A DNA stretch of 64,000 nucleotides from Agromyces sp. CF514 (lineage in GTDB: Bacteria; Actinomycetota; Actinomycetes; Actinomycetales; Microbacteriaceae), in NCBI RefSeq assembly GCF_900113185.1, contig NZ_FOZD01000003.1, forward strand, positions 124,001-188,000. Direction: 5' to 3'. Under the pieces are notes generated by a model that did not search any database, was not told the DNA's origin, and saw only the letters and a list, made by a program, of their open reading frames with translations. Below are positions 1 to 8,458 of this stretch, one piece after another. Both the position numbers and the translations under genes were made by a program. The stretch's first letter is position 1. Every line of letters starts with the position of its first letter.

Positions 1-755
1 TCCGCGCGCCCGACGGTTCGGTCACGACCGCGGTCGGAGGCGTCTCCTTCGCGTTGCATCGCGGCGAGACGCTCGGCATCGTCGGCGAGTCGGGCTCGGG
101 CAAGAGCACGACGGGCCGCATCGCGCTGGCGCTCGAGGAGGCGGATGCGGGCACGGTCACGTTGCTCGGGCAACCGTGGTCCGTGCTGCCCGAGGCCAGG
201 CGTCGGGCGCTCCGCTCGCGCATCTCCGTGGTGTCGCAGGACCCGCTGTCGAGCTTCGACCCGCGCTGGAACGTCGAGCGCATCCTGCTCGACGCGCTCG
301 CCAGGGGCGAGTTCGCGACGGCCGCCGCGCGCGCGGCCCGCATCCGCGAGCTGCTCGACCAGGTCGGGCTGCCGCACGCCGTGCTCGGCCGGTTCCCGCT
401 GCGGCTGTCGGGCGGGCAACGCCAGCGCATCGCGATCGCGCGCGCCCTCGCGGAGGCCCCGGACATCATCGTGCTCGACGAGGCGGTCTCCGCGCTCGAC
501 GTCACGATCCAGGCCCAGATCCTCGACCTGCTCGTCGCACTCCAGCGGCGGCTCGGCCTCAGCTACCTGTTCATCTCGCACGACCTCGGCGTCATCGCGC
601 ACCTGAGCCACCGCGTGCTCGTGATGAAGGACGGCGTCGTCGTCGAGTCCGGAACGCCCGACGACGTCTTCCACCGCCCGCGCGAGCCGTACACGCGCGA
701 GCTGATCGCATCCATCCCCGCCTTCGAACCGCACCGAGCACAGGAGACCCCATGA
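1..755 (+). CDS. Oligopeptide-type ABC transporter ATP-binding protein, 5' truncated by window edge
   Basis: The reading frame is open from base 3, so the start lies outside the window. Walker A (GESGSGKST, about bases 84-110), a Q-loop region, the signature LSGGQRQRIAIARAL, Walker B IIVLDEAVSALD and the H-loop SHD are all visible, followed by the C-terminal tail (RPREPYTREL) typical of Dpp/Opp ATPases. It would power uptake of a small peptide-like or organic solute at the cytoplasmic face of the membrane. Its TGA overlaps the ATG of the next monooxygenase (ATGA), so transporter and oxygenases are one operon. The substrate is not readable; the neighbours suggest a sulfur- or nitrogen-containing organic compound rather than a peptide. 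Confidence 0.93.
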   Translation, partial: RAPDGSVTTAVGGVSFALHRGETLGIVGESGSGKSTTGRIALALEEADAGTVTLLGQPWSVLPEARRRALRSRISVVSQDPLSSFDPRWNVERILLDALARGEFATAAARAARIRELLDQVGLPHAVLGRFPLRLSGGQRQRIAIARALAEAPDIIVLDEAVSALDVTIQAQILDLLVALQRRLGLSYLFISHDLGVIAHLSHRVLVMKDGVVVESGTPDDVFHRPREPYTRELIASIPAFEPHRAQETP

Positions 756-2209
756 CCATCCCACTGCACTTCAACGCCTTCGTGATGAACACGAACTCGC
801 ACATCCACCACGGCCAGTGGCGCCGCCCCGACGCGGGCCAGGTCGACTTCGAGGACGTCGAGCTCTGGATCGACCTCGCCAAGAAGCTCGAGGAGGCGAA
901 GTTCGACGCGCTCTTCTTCGCCGACGTGACCGGGGTCTACGGCGACGCGGATGCGGACTTCGACGTCTACATCCGCGAGGGCCTCCAGATCCCCTCGAAC
1001 GACCCCATCCCGCTGGTCGCGGCTCTCGCGGTGCACACGTCGCGCATCGGGCTCGCGCTCACCTCGAACGTCGCGCAGAGCCACCCGTACCAGTTCGCCC
1101 GCCAGGTCTCGACACTCGACCACATCTCGAAGGGCCGGGTCGCCTGGAACATCGTGACCGGCCTGCAGGACAACGGTGCGCGGAACTTCGGGCACCCGCG
1201 CCTGACCGACCACACCGAACGCTACGCGTGGGCCGAGGAGTACGTCGACGTGACGTACAAGCTCTGGGAGGGGTCGTGGGACGAGGGGGCGCTCCTGAAG
1301 GACCGCGAGCGCGGCATCTACTCCGACGCGTCGAAGATCCACAAGATCAACCACGTCTCCGAGCGGTACTCCGTGCAGGGGCCGCACCTGCCGTCGCCGT
1401 CGCCCCAGCGCACGCCCGTGCTCTACCAGGCGGGTTCCTCGGAGTCGGGCCGCGCGTTCGCCGCGAGGCACGCCGAGGCGACGTTCATCATCTCGCCGAA
1501 CCCGGCGCTCGCGAAGCAGCTCATCGACGACACCCGCCGTCAGGCCGTCGAGGCCGGCCGCCGCGCCGAGGACATCAAGTTCTTCCAGGGCCTGTCGTTC
1601 GTGATCGGCGACACCGAGGAGGAGGCGAAGGCCAAGGCGGCCGAGTACGAGCAGTACGTCTCGATCGACGGCTACCTCGCCCACTCTGCGCTCGTCGACA
1701 AGACCGGGCGCGTCTACGACCCCGAGACCCCGCTGAAGGACGTCGAGACGAACACCGCCAAGGGCTTCGGCGAGTGGGTCTCGAAGGCGATCACCGATCG
1801 CGAGCCCCTCGTGCGCGACGTCGCCCTGCTCATCTCCCGGTCGACCCGCATCGTGGGCACGCCCGAGCAGATCGCCGACGCCCTCGTCGAGTGGCAGGAG
1901 GCCGGCGTCGACGGCATCAACGTCATCAACTGGGTCATCCCCGGCTCCTTCGAGGAGTTCGCCGAGAAGGTGCTGCCCGTGCTGCGCGAGCGCGGCCTCG
2001 CCCAGAGCGAGTACGGCGACGACACGACCCTGCGCGGCCGCCTCTTCGGCGCCCCTCGCCTGAACGAGCGGCACCCGGCGGCGAGGTACCGCGGCGCCTT
2101 CGGCCGTGACGCGGTCGCGAGCACCGGTGCACGGGTCGACGAGGGCGGGTCGGATGCCGCCGGCAGCGCCGCGGCCGACCTCGCCGAGGTTCCGGAGGCA
2201 GCCCGGTGA
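752..2209 (+). CDS. NtaA/SnaA/DszA-type FMNH2-dependent monooxygenase (LLM class), first copy
   Basis: 485 residues, the usual size of the long NtaA/SnaA/DszA (bacterial luciferase-like) family. The N-terminus (HFNAFVMN, then HHGQWR) and the stretch STLDHISKGRVAWNIVTG are family hallmarks, followed by TERYAWAEEYVDVTYKLWEGSW. Such enzymes use FMNH2 from a separate flavin reductase to oxygenate sulfones, sulfonates, nitrilotriacetate or related substrates. No reductase gene is visible here. Start ATG 752 overlaps the ABC ATPase stop; an open frame extending upstream to 176 lies inside the ABC gene and is spurious. The next gene starts inside its stop codon. The exact substrate cannot be assigned. 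Confidence 0.9.
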   Translation: MTIPLHFNAFVMNTNSHIHHGQWRRPDAGQVDFEDVELWIDLAKKLEEAKFDALFFADVTGVYGDADADFDVYIREGLQIPSNDPIPLVAALAVHTSRIGLALTSNVAQSHPYQFARQVSTLDHISKGRVAWNIVTGLQDNGARNFGHPRLTDHTERYAWAEEYVDVTYKLWEGSWDEGALLKDRERGIYSDASKIHKINHVSERYSVQGPHLPSPSPQRTPVLYQAGSSESGRAFAARHAEATFIISPNPALAKQLIDDTRRQAVEAGRRAEDIKFFQGLSFVIGDTEEEAKAKAAEYEQYVSIDGYLAHSALVDKTGRVYDPETPLKDVETNTAKGFGEWVSKAITDREPLVRDVALLISRSTRIVGTPEQIADALVEWQEAGVDGINVINWVIPGSFEEFAEKVLPVLRERGLAQSEYGDDTTLRGRLFGAPRLNERHPAARYRGAFGRDAVASTGARVDEGGSDAAGSAAADLAEVPEAAR

Positions 2210-3447
2210 GTCCGGCCGTCGGTACCGACGCGAGCCTGCGGGCGGCACGGGAGCGACTCGCTCCCGTGCTGGCCCCTATCGCGCAGAGCGCGGTGTCGCA
2301 CGAACTGGACGGCACGCGCCCGTTCGCCGAGACCCGAGCGCTCGCCGAGGCGGGCTTCGGGGCGCTGCGCGTGCCGGTCGAGGAGGGTGGCGCGGGATTG
2401 AGCGTCGCGGAGTTCTTCGAGGTGCTCGTCGACCTCGCGGCCGCGGACCCGAACCAGCCGCAGCTCTGGCGCAATCACATCGCGTTCGTCGAGGATCGCC
2501 TCGCCGGCGGCTCGGGGCGCGACCACGCCTGGCTGGCGCGCATCGCCGACGGCGCCGTGATCGGCGGCGCCTGGTCGGAGACCGGGACCACCTCGATCCT
2601 CGGAGACACCCGTCTCGAACGCGTCGACGGTCGCCTGCTGCTGAACGGTACGAAGTACTACAGCACGGGGTCGATCTACGCAGACCACGTGGGCGTGCTG
2701 GCGCTCGCCGAGGATGGCGAGCTCAGGATCGCGCTCGTCGACGCCCGCAGCGAGGGCCTCGAGCTCGTCGACGACTGGACCGGCTTCGGCCAGCGCGCGA
2801 CCGGCAGCGGGACCACGCGCCTGCGCGACGTGGCGGTGGACGAAGACGCCGTGCTCGAATTCACGGACCGGTTCATCTCGCAGGAGGCGGTCTACCAGCT
2901 GGTGCTGGTCGCGGCCCTCGCGGGCGTCGCGCGTGCAGCGCGGGCCGACGCGGTCGAGTCCGTGCGGGCACGCGCCAGGTCGTATCCGCACGCGCTCGCA
3001 GAACGGCCTCGCGAGGATGCCCAGGTGCAGCAGGTCGTCGGGCGGATCGCGGCCCTCGCGGGCCTCGCCGAGGCATCCGTCGCCCGTGGAGCACGCGCTC
3101 TCGACGCAGTCGTGGCAGCGGTCGGATCGGATCGGGACGAACCCGCCGACGAACACGTGCAGGACGCCGCACGCGCGGCCGCCGTCGCCGTCTACGAGGC
3201 GCAGGTCGCGGTCGCCGAGGCCGCCCTCCAGGCCTCGACCCTGCTGTTCGACGCCCTCGGCTCGTCGGGCGTGCAGCGCTCCGCCGCGCTCGACCGGCAC
3301 TGGCGGAACGCCCGCACCCTGACCTCGCACAACCCGCGCATCTACAAGGAGCGCGTGCTCGGCGACTTCTACCTGAACGACGCCGATCCGCTCAGCATCT
3401 ACACCCCGGCGCCCGCAGTCGCCGGGACGAACGGGGAATCCGCATGA
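2206..3447 (+). CDS. Acyl-CoA dehydrogenase-fold flavin monooxygenase (SfnB/DszC-like)
   Basis: 413 residues, GTG start overlapping the previous stop (GTGA). The sequence follows the acyl-CoA dehydrogenase fold: a helical N-terminus, the middle beta region GGAWSETGT with GTKYYSTGS and DWTGFGQRATGSGTTRL, and the C-terminal helical bundle ending HWRNARTLTSHNPRIYKERVLGDF. That C-terminal motif with the HNP triad is typical of the two-component monooxygenase branch (DszC, SfnB, DnmZ) and not of beta-oxidation dehydrogenases. It sits between two luciferase-type monooxygenases, so a role in oxidative C-S or N-C cleavage is likely. Actual substrate unknown. Confidence 0.85.
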   Translation: MSPAVGTDASLRAARERLAPVLAPIAQSAVSHELDGTRPFAETRALAEAGFGALRVPVEEGGAGLSVAEFFEVLVDLAAADPNQPQLWRNHIAFVEDRLAGGSGRDHAWLARIADGAVIGGAWSETGTTSILGDTRLERVDGRLLLNGTKYYSTGSIYADHVGVLALAEDGELRIALVDARSEGLELVDDWTGFGQRATGSGTTRLRDVAVDEDAVLEFTDRFISQEAVYQLVLVAALAGVARAARADAVESVRARARSYPHALAERPREDAQVQQVVGRIAALAGLAEASVARGARALDAVVAAVGSDRDEPADEHVQDAARAAAVAVYEAQVAVAEAALQASTLLFDALGSSGVQRSAALDRHWRNARTLTSHNPRIYKERVLGDFYLNDADPLSIYTPAPAVAGTNGESA

Positions 3448-4868
3448 CCGAGAAGAAGCAGCTCATCCTGAACCTCTTCGAGATGGCCTGCATCAGCCAC
3501 ATCTCGCACGGGCTGTGGCCGCTGCCCGGCAACAACCGCCACCGGTTCGACGAGCTCGAGTACTGGACCGAGCTCGCCGGGATCCTCGAGGAGGGCGGGT
3601 TCGACGCCGTCTTCCTCGCCGACGTGATCGGCGCGTACGACGTGTTCCGCGACGGCCCCGAGACGGCGCTCCGCGAGGGCCTGCAGAGCCCGAACCTCGA
3701 CCCGCTGCTGCTCGTGCCCGCGATGGCGGCCGTCACGAAGCGGCTCGGTTTCGGCGTGACGTTCTCGACCACGTACGAGCCGCCGTTCGCGTTCGCCCGG
3801 CGCGCGTCGACCCTCGACCACCTCACGAAGGGCCGGTTCGGCTGGAACATCGTGACGAGCTACCTGCCGAACGCGGCGCGCAACTTCGGCCTCGAGGGCG
3901 AGATCCCGCACGACCGGCGGTACGAGCTGGCCGACGAGTACCTCGACGTGCTCTACAAGCTCTGGGAGGGCTCGTGGGACGACGACGCCGTGGTCTACGA
4001 CCGCGAGCGCCGCATCGCGACCGACCCGTCGAAGGTGCGCTACATCGACCACGTCGGCGAGACGCACCGTGTCGCCGGGCCGCACATCGTGCACCCGTCG
4101 CGGCAGCGCACGCCCGTGCTGTTCCAGGCGACGGGATCCCCGGCCGGCACGGAGTTCGCGGGGCGGCACGCCGAGCTCGTGTTCACGGGCGGGCGCACGA
4201 CCGAGGAGTTCCGCGCGAACCGGCAGACGATGCGGGATGCCGCCGTGCGCAACGGCCGCGGCGCCGACGACGTGAAGTTCATCGCCAGCGCCGTCGTGGT
4301 CGTCGGGCGAACCGAGGAGGAGGCCGCCGACAAGTGGCGGCTGTACCAGGAGTTCGCGAGCGTCGACGGCTACCTCGCGCACGCGAGCCTGCCCGTCGAC
4401 CTCACCCTCGCGCCCCGCGACATCACCGTCGCCGAGGCGATCGAGCGGTCGGGCAAGGTGCTCGAGCGCTCGTCGTTCCTGCCGCTGCACCTCACCGTCG
4501 GGCAGCTGCTCGACGGGCTGGTCGGCGGCCGTCGCGAGCGCTTCCACGTGGTCGGCACGCCGAAGACCGTGGCCGACGAGATCGAGCGCTGGCTCGACGA
4601 GGACGGCATCGACGGCATCAACCTGCGGCAGTACCACTCGTTCGGCACGGCGCAGGACTTCGCCGAGCTGGTCGTGCCCGAGCTGCGCCGGCGCGGCCGA
4701 CTTCCGGACCCGTCGGATGCCGCGGCCACCAGCCTGCGCGATCGGCTGTTCGGGCGCGGCGACCGACTGCCCGACACGCACATCGCCGCCCGCTATCGCG
4801 GCGGCGCGAATCTCGACGTGCCGGTTCCGCCGCTGCGGTTCCCCGGGAGGGACGCCGACGCAGCCTGA
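3444..4868 (+). CDS. NtaA/SnaA/DszA-type FMNH2-dependent monooxygenase, second copy
   Basis: 474 residues with the same architecture as the enzyme at 752-2209: NLFEMACISHISHGLW near the start, STLDHLTKGRFGWNIVTSYLPNAARNFGL, and YELADEYLDVLYKLWEGSWDDDAV. The two copies are clearly paralogous but diverged, so they probably act on different intermediates or substrates of one pathway. ATG 3444 overlaps the stop of the dehydrogenase-like gene (ATGA). It is the last gene of the operon and converges on the small acidic gene at 4886 with only 17 bases between stops. Reduced FMN must come from elsewhere. Confidence 0.9.
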   Translation: MTEKKQLILNLFEMACISHISHGLWPLPGNNRHRFDELEYWTELAGILEEGGFDAVFLADVIGAYDVFRDGPETALREGLQSPNLDPLLLVPAMAAVTKRLGFGVTFSTTYEPPFAFARRASTLDHLTKGRFGWNIVTSYLPNAARNFGLEGEIPHDRRYELADEYLDVLYKLWEGSWDDDAVVYDRERRIATDPSKVRYIDHVGETHRVAGPHIVHPSRQRTPVLFQATGSPAGTEFAGRHAELVFTGGRTTEEFRANRQTMRDAAVRNGRGADDVKFIASAVVVVGRTEEEAADKWRLYQEFASVDGYLAHASLPVDLTLAPRDITVAEAIERSGKVLERSSFLPLHLTVGQLLDGLVGGRRERFHVVGTPKTVADEIERWLDEDGIDGINLRQYHSFGTAQDFAELVVPELRRRGRLPDPSDAAATSLRDRLFGRGDRLPDTHIAARYRGGANLDVPVPPLRFPGRDADAA

Positions 4869-4885
4869 GGCATGCGGTCGAGCGG

Positions 4886-5362
4886 TCAGTCGCCCTGCTC
4901 GACCTCTTCGTCGTCATCGGCGGATTCGTCGTCTTCGTCGGGCTCGGCGATGCTCAGCACCTCGATCTCGAGGGCGTCGTCGAGCTCGGCGTAGATCGCG
5001 AGGGTCGGGTACTGCGTCGGTGCGTCGTAGACGAGCACGAGCGTCGCATCGCTCGAGACGATCGCGCCCTGCAGGTCGAGCTCATCGGCGAGCAGTGCGT
5101 AGTCGGATGCCTCGGGCGAGTCCGCGTCGCCCTCGAAATCGGCGTCGACGAGCTCGTGCACGATCTCGTCTTCGAGACGGTCGAGCACCTCGCCGGTGAG
5201 CGCCACCAGCGCGCGCTGCGCGATGGCGAGCATCTCATCGCCGTCGAGCTGCTCGTCGGCGTCGAGCGCGAAGAGCACCGCCGCCTGGCGATCGCCGGGC
5301 AGCGCGACGACGGCGCTCAGCTCGCCGTCTTCATCGAGGTCGATGTCGGTGAGTTCGATCAT
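4886..5362 (-). CDS. Acidic hypothetical protein
   Basis: 158 residues, strongly acidic, ending in a near-polyacidic tail (AEPDEDDESADDDEEVEQGD). No signal peptide, membrane segment or known motif is visible; the body (residues 1-130) reads as an alternating alpha/beta cytoplasmic domain. A good ribosome site, AGGAGG, lies 6 bases upstream of ATG 5362, which fixes the start. It is 23 bases downstream of the HAD phosphatase and probably co-transcribed with it. I do not recognise the family; the acidic tail could bind metal or a basic partner, but that is speculation. Confidence 0.75.
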   Translation of the reverse strand: MIELTDIDLDEDGELSAVVALPGDRQAAVLFALDADEQLDGDEMLAIAQRALVALTGEVLDRLEDEIVHELVDADFEGDADSPEASDYALLADELDLQGAIVSSDATLVLVYDAPTQYPTLAIYAELDDALEIEVLSIAEPDEDDESADDDEEVEQGD

Positions 5363-5385
5363 GGCGTCCTCCTGGGCGATCTCGG

Positions 5386-6183
5386 TCAGAGCTCGGTCTC
5401 GATGGCGTCCTTGCGAAGCAGCTCGTGCACGCCGTCGAGGATCTCGTCGGGTCGGAAGGGGTACTTCTCGATCTCGGCCTGGTCGCTGATGCCCGTGAGC
5501 ACGAGCACGGTGTGCAGGCCGGCCTCGATGCCCGCGACGATGTCGGTGTCCATGCGGTCGCCGATCATCGCCGTGTTCTCGGAGTGCGCACCGATCTTGT
5601 TCAGCGCCGAGCGGAACATCATCGGGTTCGGCTTGCCGACCACGTAGGGCTCCATGCCCGTGGCCTTCGTGATGAGCGCGGCGATCGCGCCCGTCGCGGG
5701 CAGGGGGCCGTCGGCCGACGGGCCGGTCGCGTCGGGGTTCGTGACGATGAACCGCGCGCCGCCGCCGATGAGGCGGATCGCCTTGGTGATGGCCTCGAAC
5801 GAGTAGTTGCGGGTCTCGCCGACGACGACGTAGTCGGGGTTCGTCTCGGTCATGATGAACCCGGCCTCGTGCAGGGCGGTCGTGATGCCGGCCTCGCCGA
5901 TGACGAACGCGGAGCCGCCCGGCAGCTGCGACTTCAGGAAGTCGGCCGTCGCGAGCGCCGAGGTCCAGATGCGGTCCTCGGGCACCTTGAGGCCGCTGGC
6001 CCGCAGCCGCGCGGACAGGTCGCGCGCCGTGAAGATCGAGTTGTTCGTGAGCACGAGGTAGGGCGTGCCCGAGTCCTCCCACTGCTGCAGCAGCTTCGCG
6101 GCGCCCGGCAGGGCGTGGTTCTCGTGCACGAGCACGCCGTCCATGTCGGTCAGCCAGCACTCGACTTCATCGCGTCGTCCCAT
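5386..6183 (-). CDS. HAD-IIA family sugar/nucleotide phosphatase (NagD-like)
   Basis: 265 residues. HAD motif I is DMDGVLVHE (Asp nucleophile and general acid near residues 13-15), motif II is LTNNS, motif III lysine is in VGKPNPMMF, and motif IV is GDRMDTDI. The cap between motifs II and III with EAGITTALHEAGF and the ordering are typical of the IIA (NagD/4-nitrophenylphosphatase) subfamily. It should hydrolyse small phosphate esters in the cytoplasm, perhaps as metabolite house-cleaning. The following acidic gene is probably co-transcribed. Confidence 0.92.
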   Translation of the reverse strand: MGRRDEVECWLTDMDGVLVHENHALPGAAKLLQQWEDSGTPYLVLTNNSIFTARDLSARLRASGLKVPEDRIWTSALATADFLKSQLPGGSAFVIGEAGITTALHEAGFIMTETNPDYVVVGETRNYSFEAITKAIRLIGGGARFIVTNPDATGPSADGPLPATGAIAALITKATGMEPYVVGKPNPMMFRSALNKIGAHSENTAMIGDRMDTDIVAGIEAGLHTVLVLTGISDQAEIEKYPFRPDEILDGVHELLRKDAIETEL

Positions 6184-6297
6184 GCGCCCAGCCTATGTCT
6201 CGAAGGTCACGGCCCGATGACGGCGATGAGGCGAGCGGATGCCGAGGGCGGGCGCGGTCGGCTCGTGCACGGCCCGAGGCATCCGCTCGCCTGCACG

Positions 6298-6630
6298 TCA
6301 GTGCAGCAACGAACGCCATTCCGCGGGCACGCGCCCGTCGGGCCCGGGCGCCGATTGGTCTTCGGGTCGCGAGAACGGGGGACTGAGCGGAACGGAGGGC
6401 GCCGAGGTCTCGGCCGCGTAGTCCCAGAACCAGTGCTCGCCGGGCTCGAACGAGGTCGCGACCGCGTGGCCGGTCTGCTCGGAGTGACGGCGTGCGTGCT
6501 GCGCGATCGACGAGTCGCAGCATCCGATGTTGCCGCAGTCGATGCAGCGACGCAGGTGGAACCACCATCCGCCGCCGTCGATGCAGGCGTCGCAGCCGGT
6601 TCCCGACGGCGGCGGCGCGGGCTCGCTCAT
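6298..6630 (-). CDS. UBP-type zinc finger protein
   Basis: 110 residues. A Zn-binding domain fills residues 13-75: CDACIDGGGWWFHLRRCIDCG then CCDSS and HARRHSEQTGH, which matches the ubiquitin-protease-associated zinc finger (ZnF-UBP) seen in many actinobacteria. The last 35 residues are proline-rich and probably disordered. Eukaryotic versions bind the C-terminal Gly-Gly of ubiquitin; the bacterial ligand is unknown. Its ATG overlaps the stop of the upstream cNMP/thioredoxin-reductase-like gene (ATGA), so the two are translationally coupled and probably act in the same process. Confidence 0.88.
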   Translation of the reverse strand: MSEPAPPPSGTGCDACIDGGGWWFHLRRCIDCGNIGCCDSSIAQHARRHSEQTGHAVATSFEPGEHWFWDYAAETSAPSVPLSPPFSRPEDQSAPGPDGRVPAEWRSLLH

Positions 6631-8273
6631 GCGAACACCTCCGCGGCCGCGAGCGCCCGGTGCACCGACGCGACGGCGCTCGAACCTTCGCCGACCGCGG
6701 CGGCCACGCGCTTCATCGACCCCCGACGCACGTCGCCAGCGGCGAAGACCCGGGGGATCGAGGTCTCGAACGGCAACGGCATGCGGTCGAGCGCACGCCA
6801 GGCGTCGTCGAGGCCGACCACGTCGGCACCCGTGTGCACGAAGCCCCCCTCGTCGCGCTCGAGGTCCGCGAGCCAGTCGGTCGCGGGTTCGGCGCCGATG
6901 AAGCAGAACAGGCCGCGGCACTCGACGGTCTGCGTGGTTCCGCCGTCGAGGGCGACCCGCTCGAGGCGCTCGTCTCCCTCGAGCGCGCTGACCTGCGTCC
7001 CGGTGTGCACGTCGATGCGCGGATCCTCGGTGATGCGGTCGACGAGGTAGCTCGACATCTGCCGCCCGAGGTCGTCGGAGCGCACCACGAGCCGCACGCG
7101 GCATCCGTTCGAGGCGAGGGCGAGGGCCGCCTGCCCGGCGGAGTTCGCGCCGCCGACGACCACGACCTCGCCGCCTGCGACCTGACGCAGCTCGAGCGCC
7201 GAGGCGGCGTAGTGGATGCCGGCACCCTCGAACTCCTTCCACCGCTCGAGCGGCAGCGAGCGGTAGGCGACGCCGGTCGTGATGATGACTGCCCGGGCCC
7301 GCACCACGGCCCCGTCGGCGAGCTCGAGGTCGAGCGCACCGCCGTCGGAGGCCAGCCGCACCGCCTCGCACGGCGCGATGACGTGCACGCCGAACTTGAT
7401 GGCCTGCAGCGACGCCTGCGCGGTGAGGTCGTCGCCGCTCACGCCGAACGGGAAGCCGAGGTAGTTCTCGATGCGCGAGGTCGACGACGACTGCCCGCCC
7501 GGCGCGACCGAGTCGAGCAGCACGGTCTGCAGCCCTTCTGAGGCGCCGTAGATCGCGGCGGCGAGCCCCGCCGGCCCCGCTCCGACGACGGCGAGGTCGA
7601 CCGCGGCGTCGTCTTCGGCGGCATAGGCGAGGCCCAGGATCTCGGCGAGCTGGCCCGGCGTCGCGTTCGGCACGTTCTCGCCCTGCACGATCGCGACCGG
7701 AAGGTCGTCGAGCGAGAACCCGTGCCTCGCGTACGCGGTCGCGACTTCGGGGTCGTCGACGTCGGCCCACGTGTGCACGAGGTCGAGCCGTTCGGCGTAG
7801 CGACGCAGCGCCACCGCTTCGCGCGAGCGCCCGGAGCCGACGATCTTGAGCGTCCAGGCCGCCGGACCGCTTCGCAACTGCTCGCGCCTCGCCCAGAGCG
7901 TGCGCAGCATGAGGTCGCACAGCTCGTCGTCTTCGGCCATCAGGCGCTGCAACGCCTCGTGGTCGATGCGGTGCACCTGGCCCGCTTCGGCGACGCGCGC
8001 CGTCAGGAACGCGCGCTGCCCGTTCAGCAGGCCCAGCTCGCCTGCGAAGCTGCGTGGGCCGAGCGTCGCGATGCGGGTCTCGGCGATCCACTTGAGCGGC
8101 TCGCGCACGATGTCGACGGTGCCCGACTCCACGAGGATCAGGTCGTACCAGCGATCGCCCGCGGCGAAGAGCACGTCGCCGGGCTGCGTCGGCGTCGCGA
8201 CGCCGTAGCGCAGCATCCGCGACCACTGCTCGTCGGTCGGTTCGGGGACGGTTCGGGTTCCTGCGGCTCCCAT
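6627..8273 (-). CDS. Cyclic-nucleotide-binding domain fused to thioredoxin-reductase-like FAD/NAD(P) oxidoreductase
   Basis: 548 residues in three parts. Residues about 15-145 form a cNMP-binding/Crp-type beta-roll (GDVLFAAGDRWYDLILVESGTVDIV, FAGELGLLNGQRA). Residues about 165-235 resemble a thioredoxin-fold insert. Residues about 245-548 form a thioredoxin-reductase-like domain with an FAD-binding GAGPAGLAAAIYG, an NAD(P)-binding VVVVGGANSAGQAALALA and a C-terminal FAD motif FAAGDVRRG. The redox CxxC of true thioredoxin reductases is absent: the expected site reads GIHYAAS. It is therefore probably not a disulfide reductase and may instead sense or transfer electrons under nucleotide control. 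It is followed directly by the UBP zinc-finger gene. Confidence 0.9.
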   Translation of the reverse strand: MGAAGTRTVPEPTDEQWSRMLRYGVATPTQPGDVLFAAGDRWYDLILVESGTVDIVREPLKWIAETRIATLGPRSFAGELGLLNGQRAFLTARVAEAGQVHRIDHEALQRLMAEDDELCDLMLRTLWARREQLRSGPAAWTLKIVGSGRSREAVALRRYAERLDLVHTWADVDDPEVATAYARHGFSLDDLPVAIVQGENVPNATPGQLAEILGLAYAAEDDAAVDLAVVGAGPAGLAAAIYGASEGLQTVLLDSVAPGGQSSSTSRIENYLGFPFGVSGDDLTAQASLQAIKFGVHVIAPCEAVRLASDGGALDLELADGAVVRARAVIITTGVAYRSLPLERWKEFEGAGIHYAASALELRQVAGGEVVVVGGANSAGQAALALASNGCRVRLVVRSDDLGRQMSSYLVDRITEDPRIDVHTGTQVSALEGDERLERVALDGGTTQTVECRGLFCFIGAEPATDWLADLERDEGGFVHTGADVVGLDDAWRALDRMPLPFETSIPRVFAAGDVRRGSMKRVAAAVGEGSSAVASVHRALAAAEVFA

Positions 8274-8458
8274 CCCTCAATGGTGCATGACGATGCCCGG
8301 AAGCGGGAGGGTCGGTTCGCATCTTCGGACGAGCGGATGTCGCACGCGAGCCGATCTCGCCCGCACGAGCGGATGTCGGATGCCACGAGTACCGTGGAGT
8401 CCCTCCGGGGCCTCGCCCGTCAGAGGCAGGCCTGCAACCGTCTTCGAGGGAGTGCTCC

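Noticed and set aside
176..751. Upstream extension of the first monooxygenase into the ABC ATPase gene
   Set aside because: The extension is in the wrong frame for the ATPase and is Arg-rich nonsense; the family N-terminus begins at ATG 752.
2106..3443. Upstream extension of the second monooxygenase through the acyl-CoA-dehydrogenase-like gene
   Set aside because: The family begins at MTEKKQLILNLFEMAC (3444) and the dehydrogenase-like frame is clearly the real gene there.
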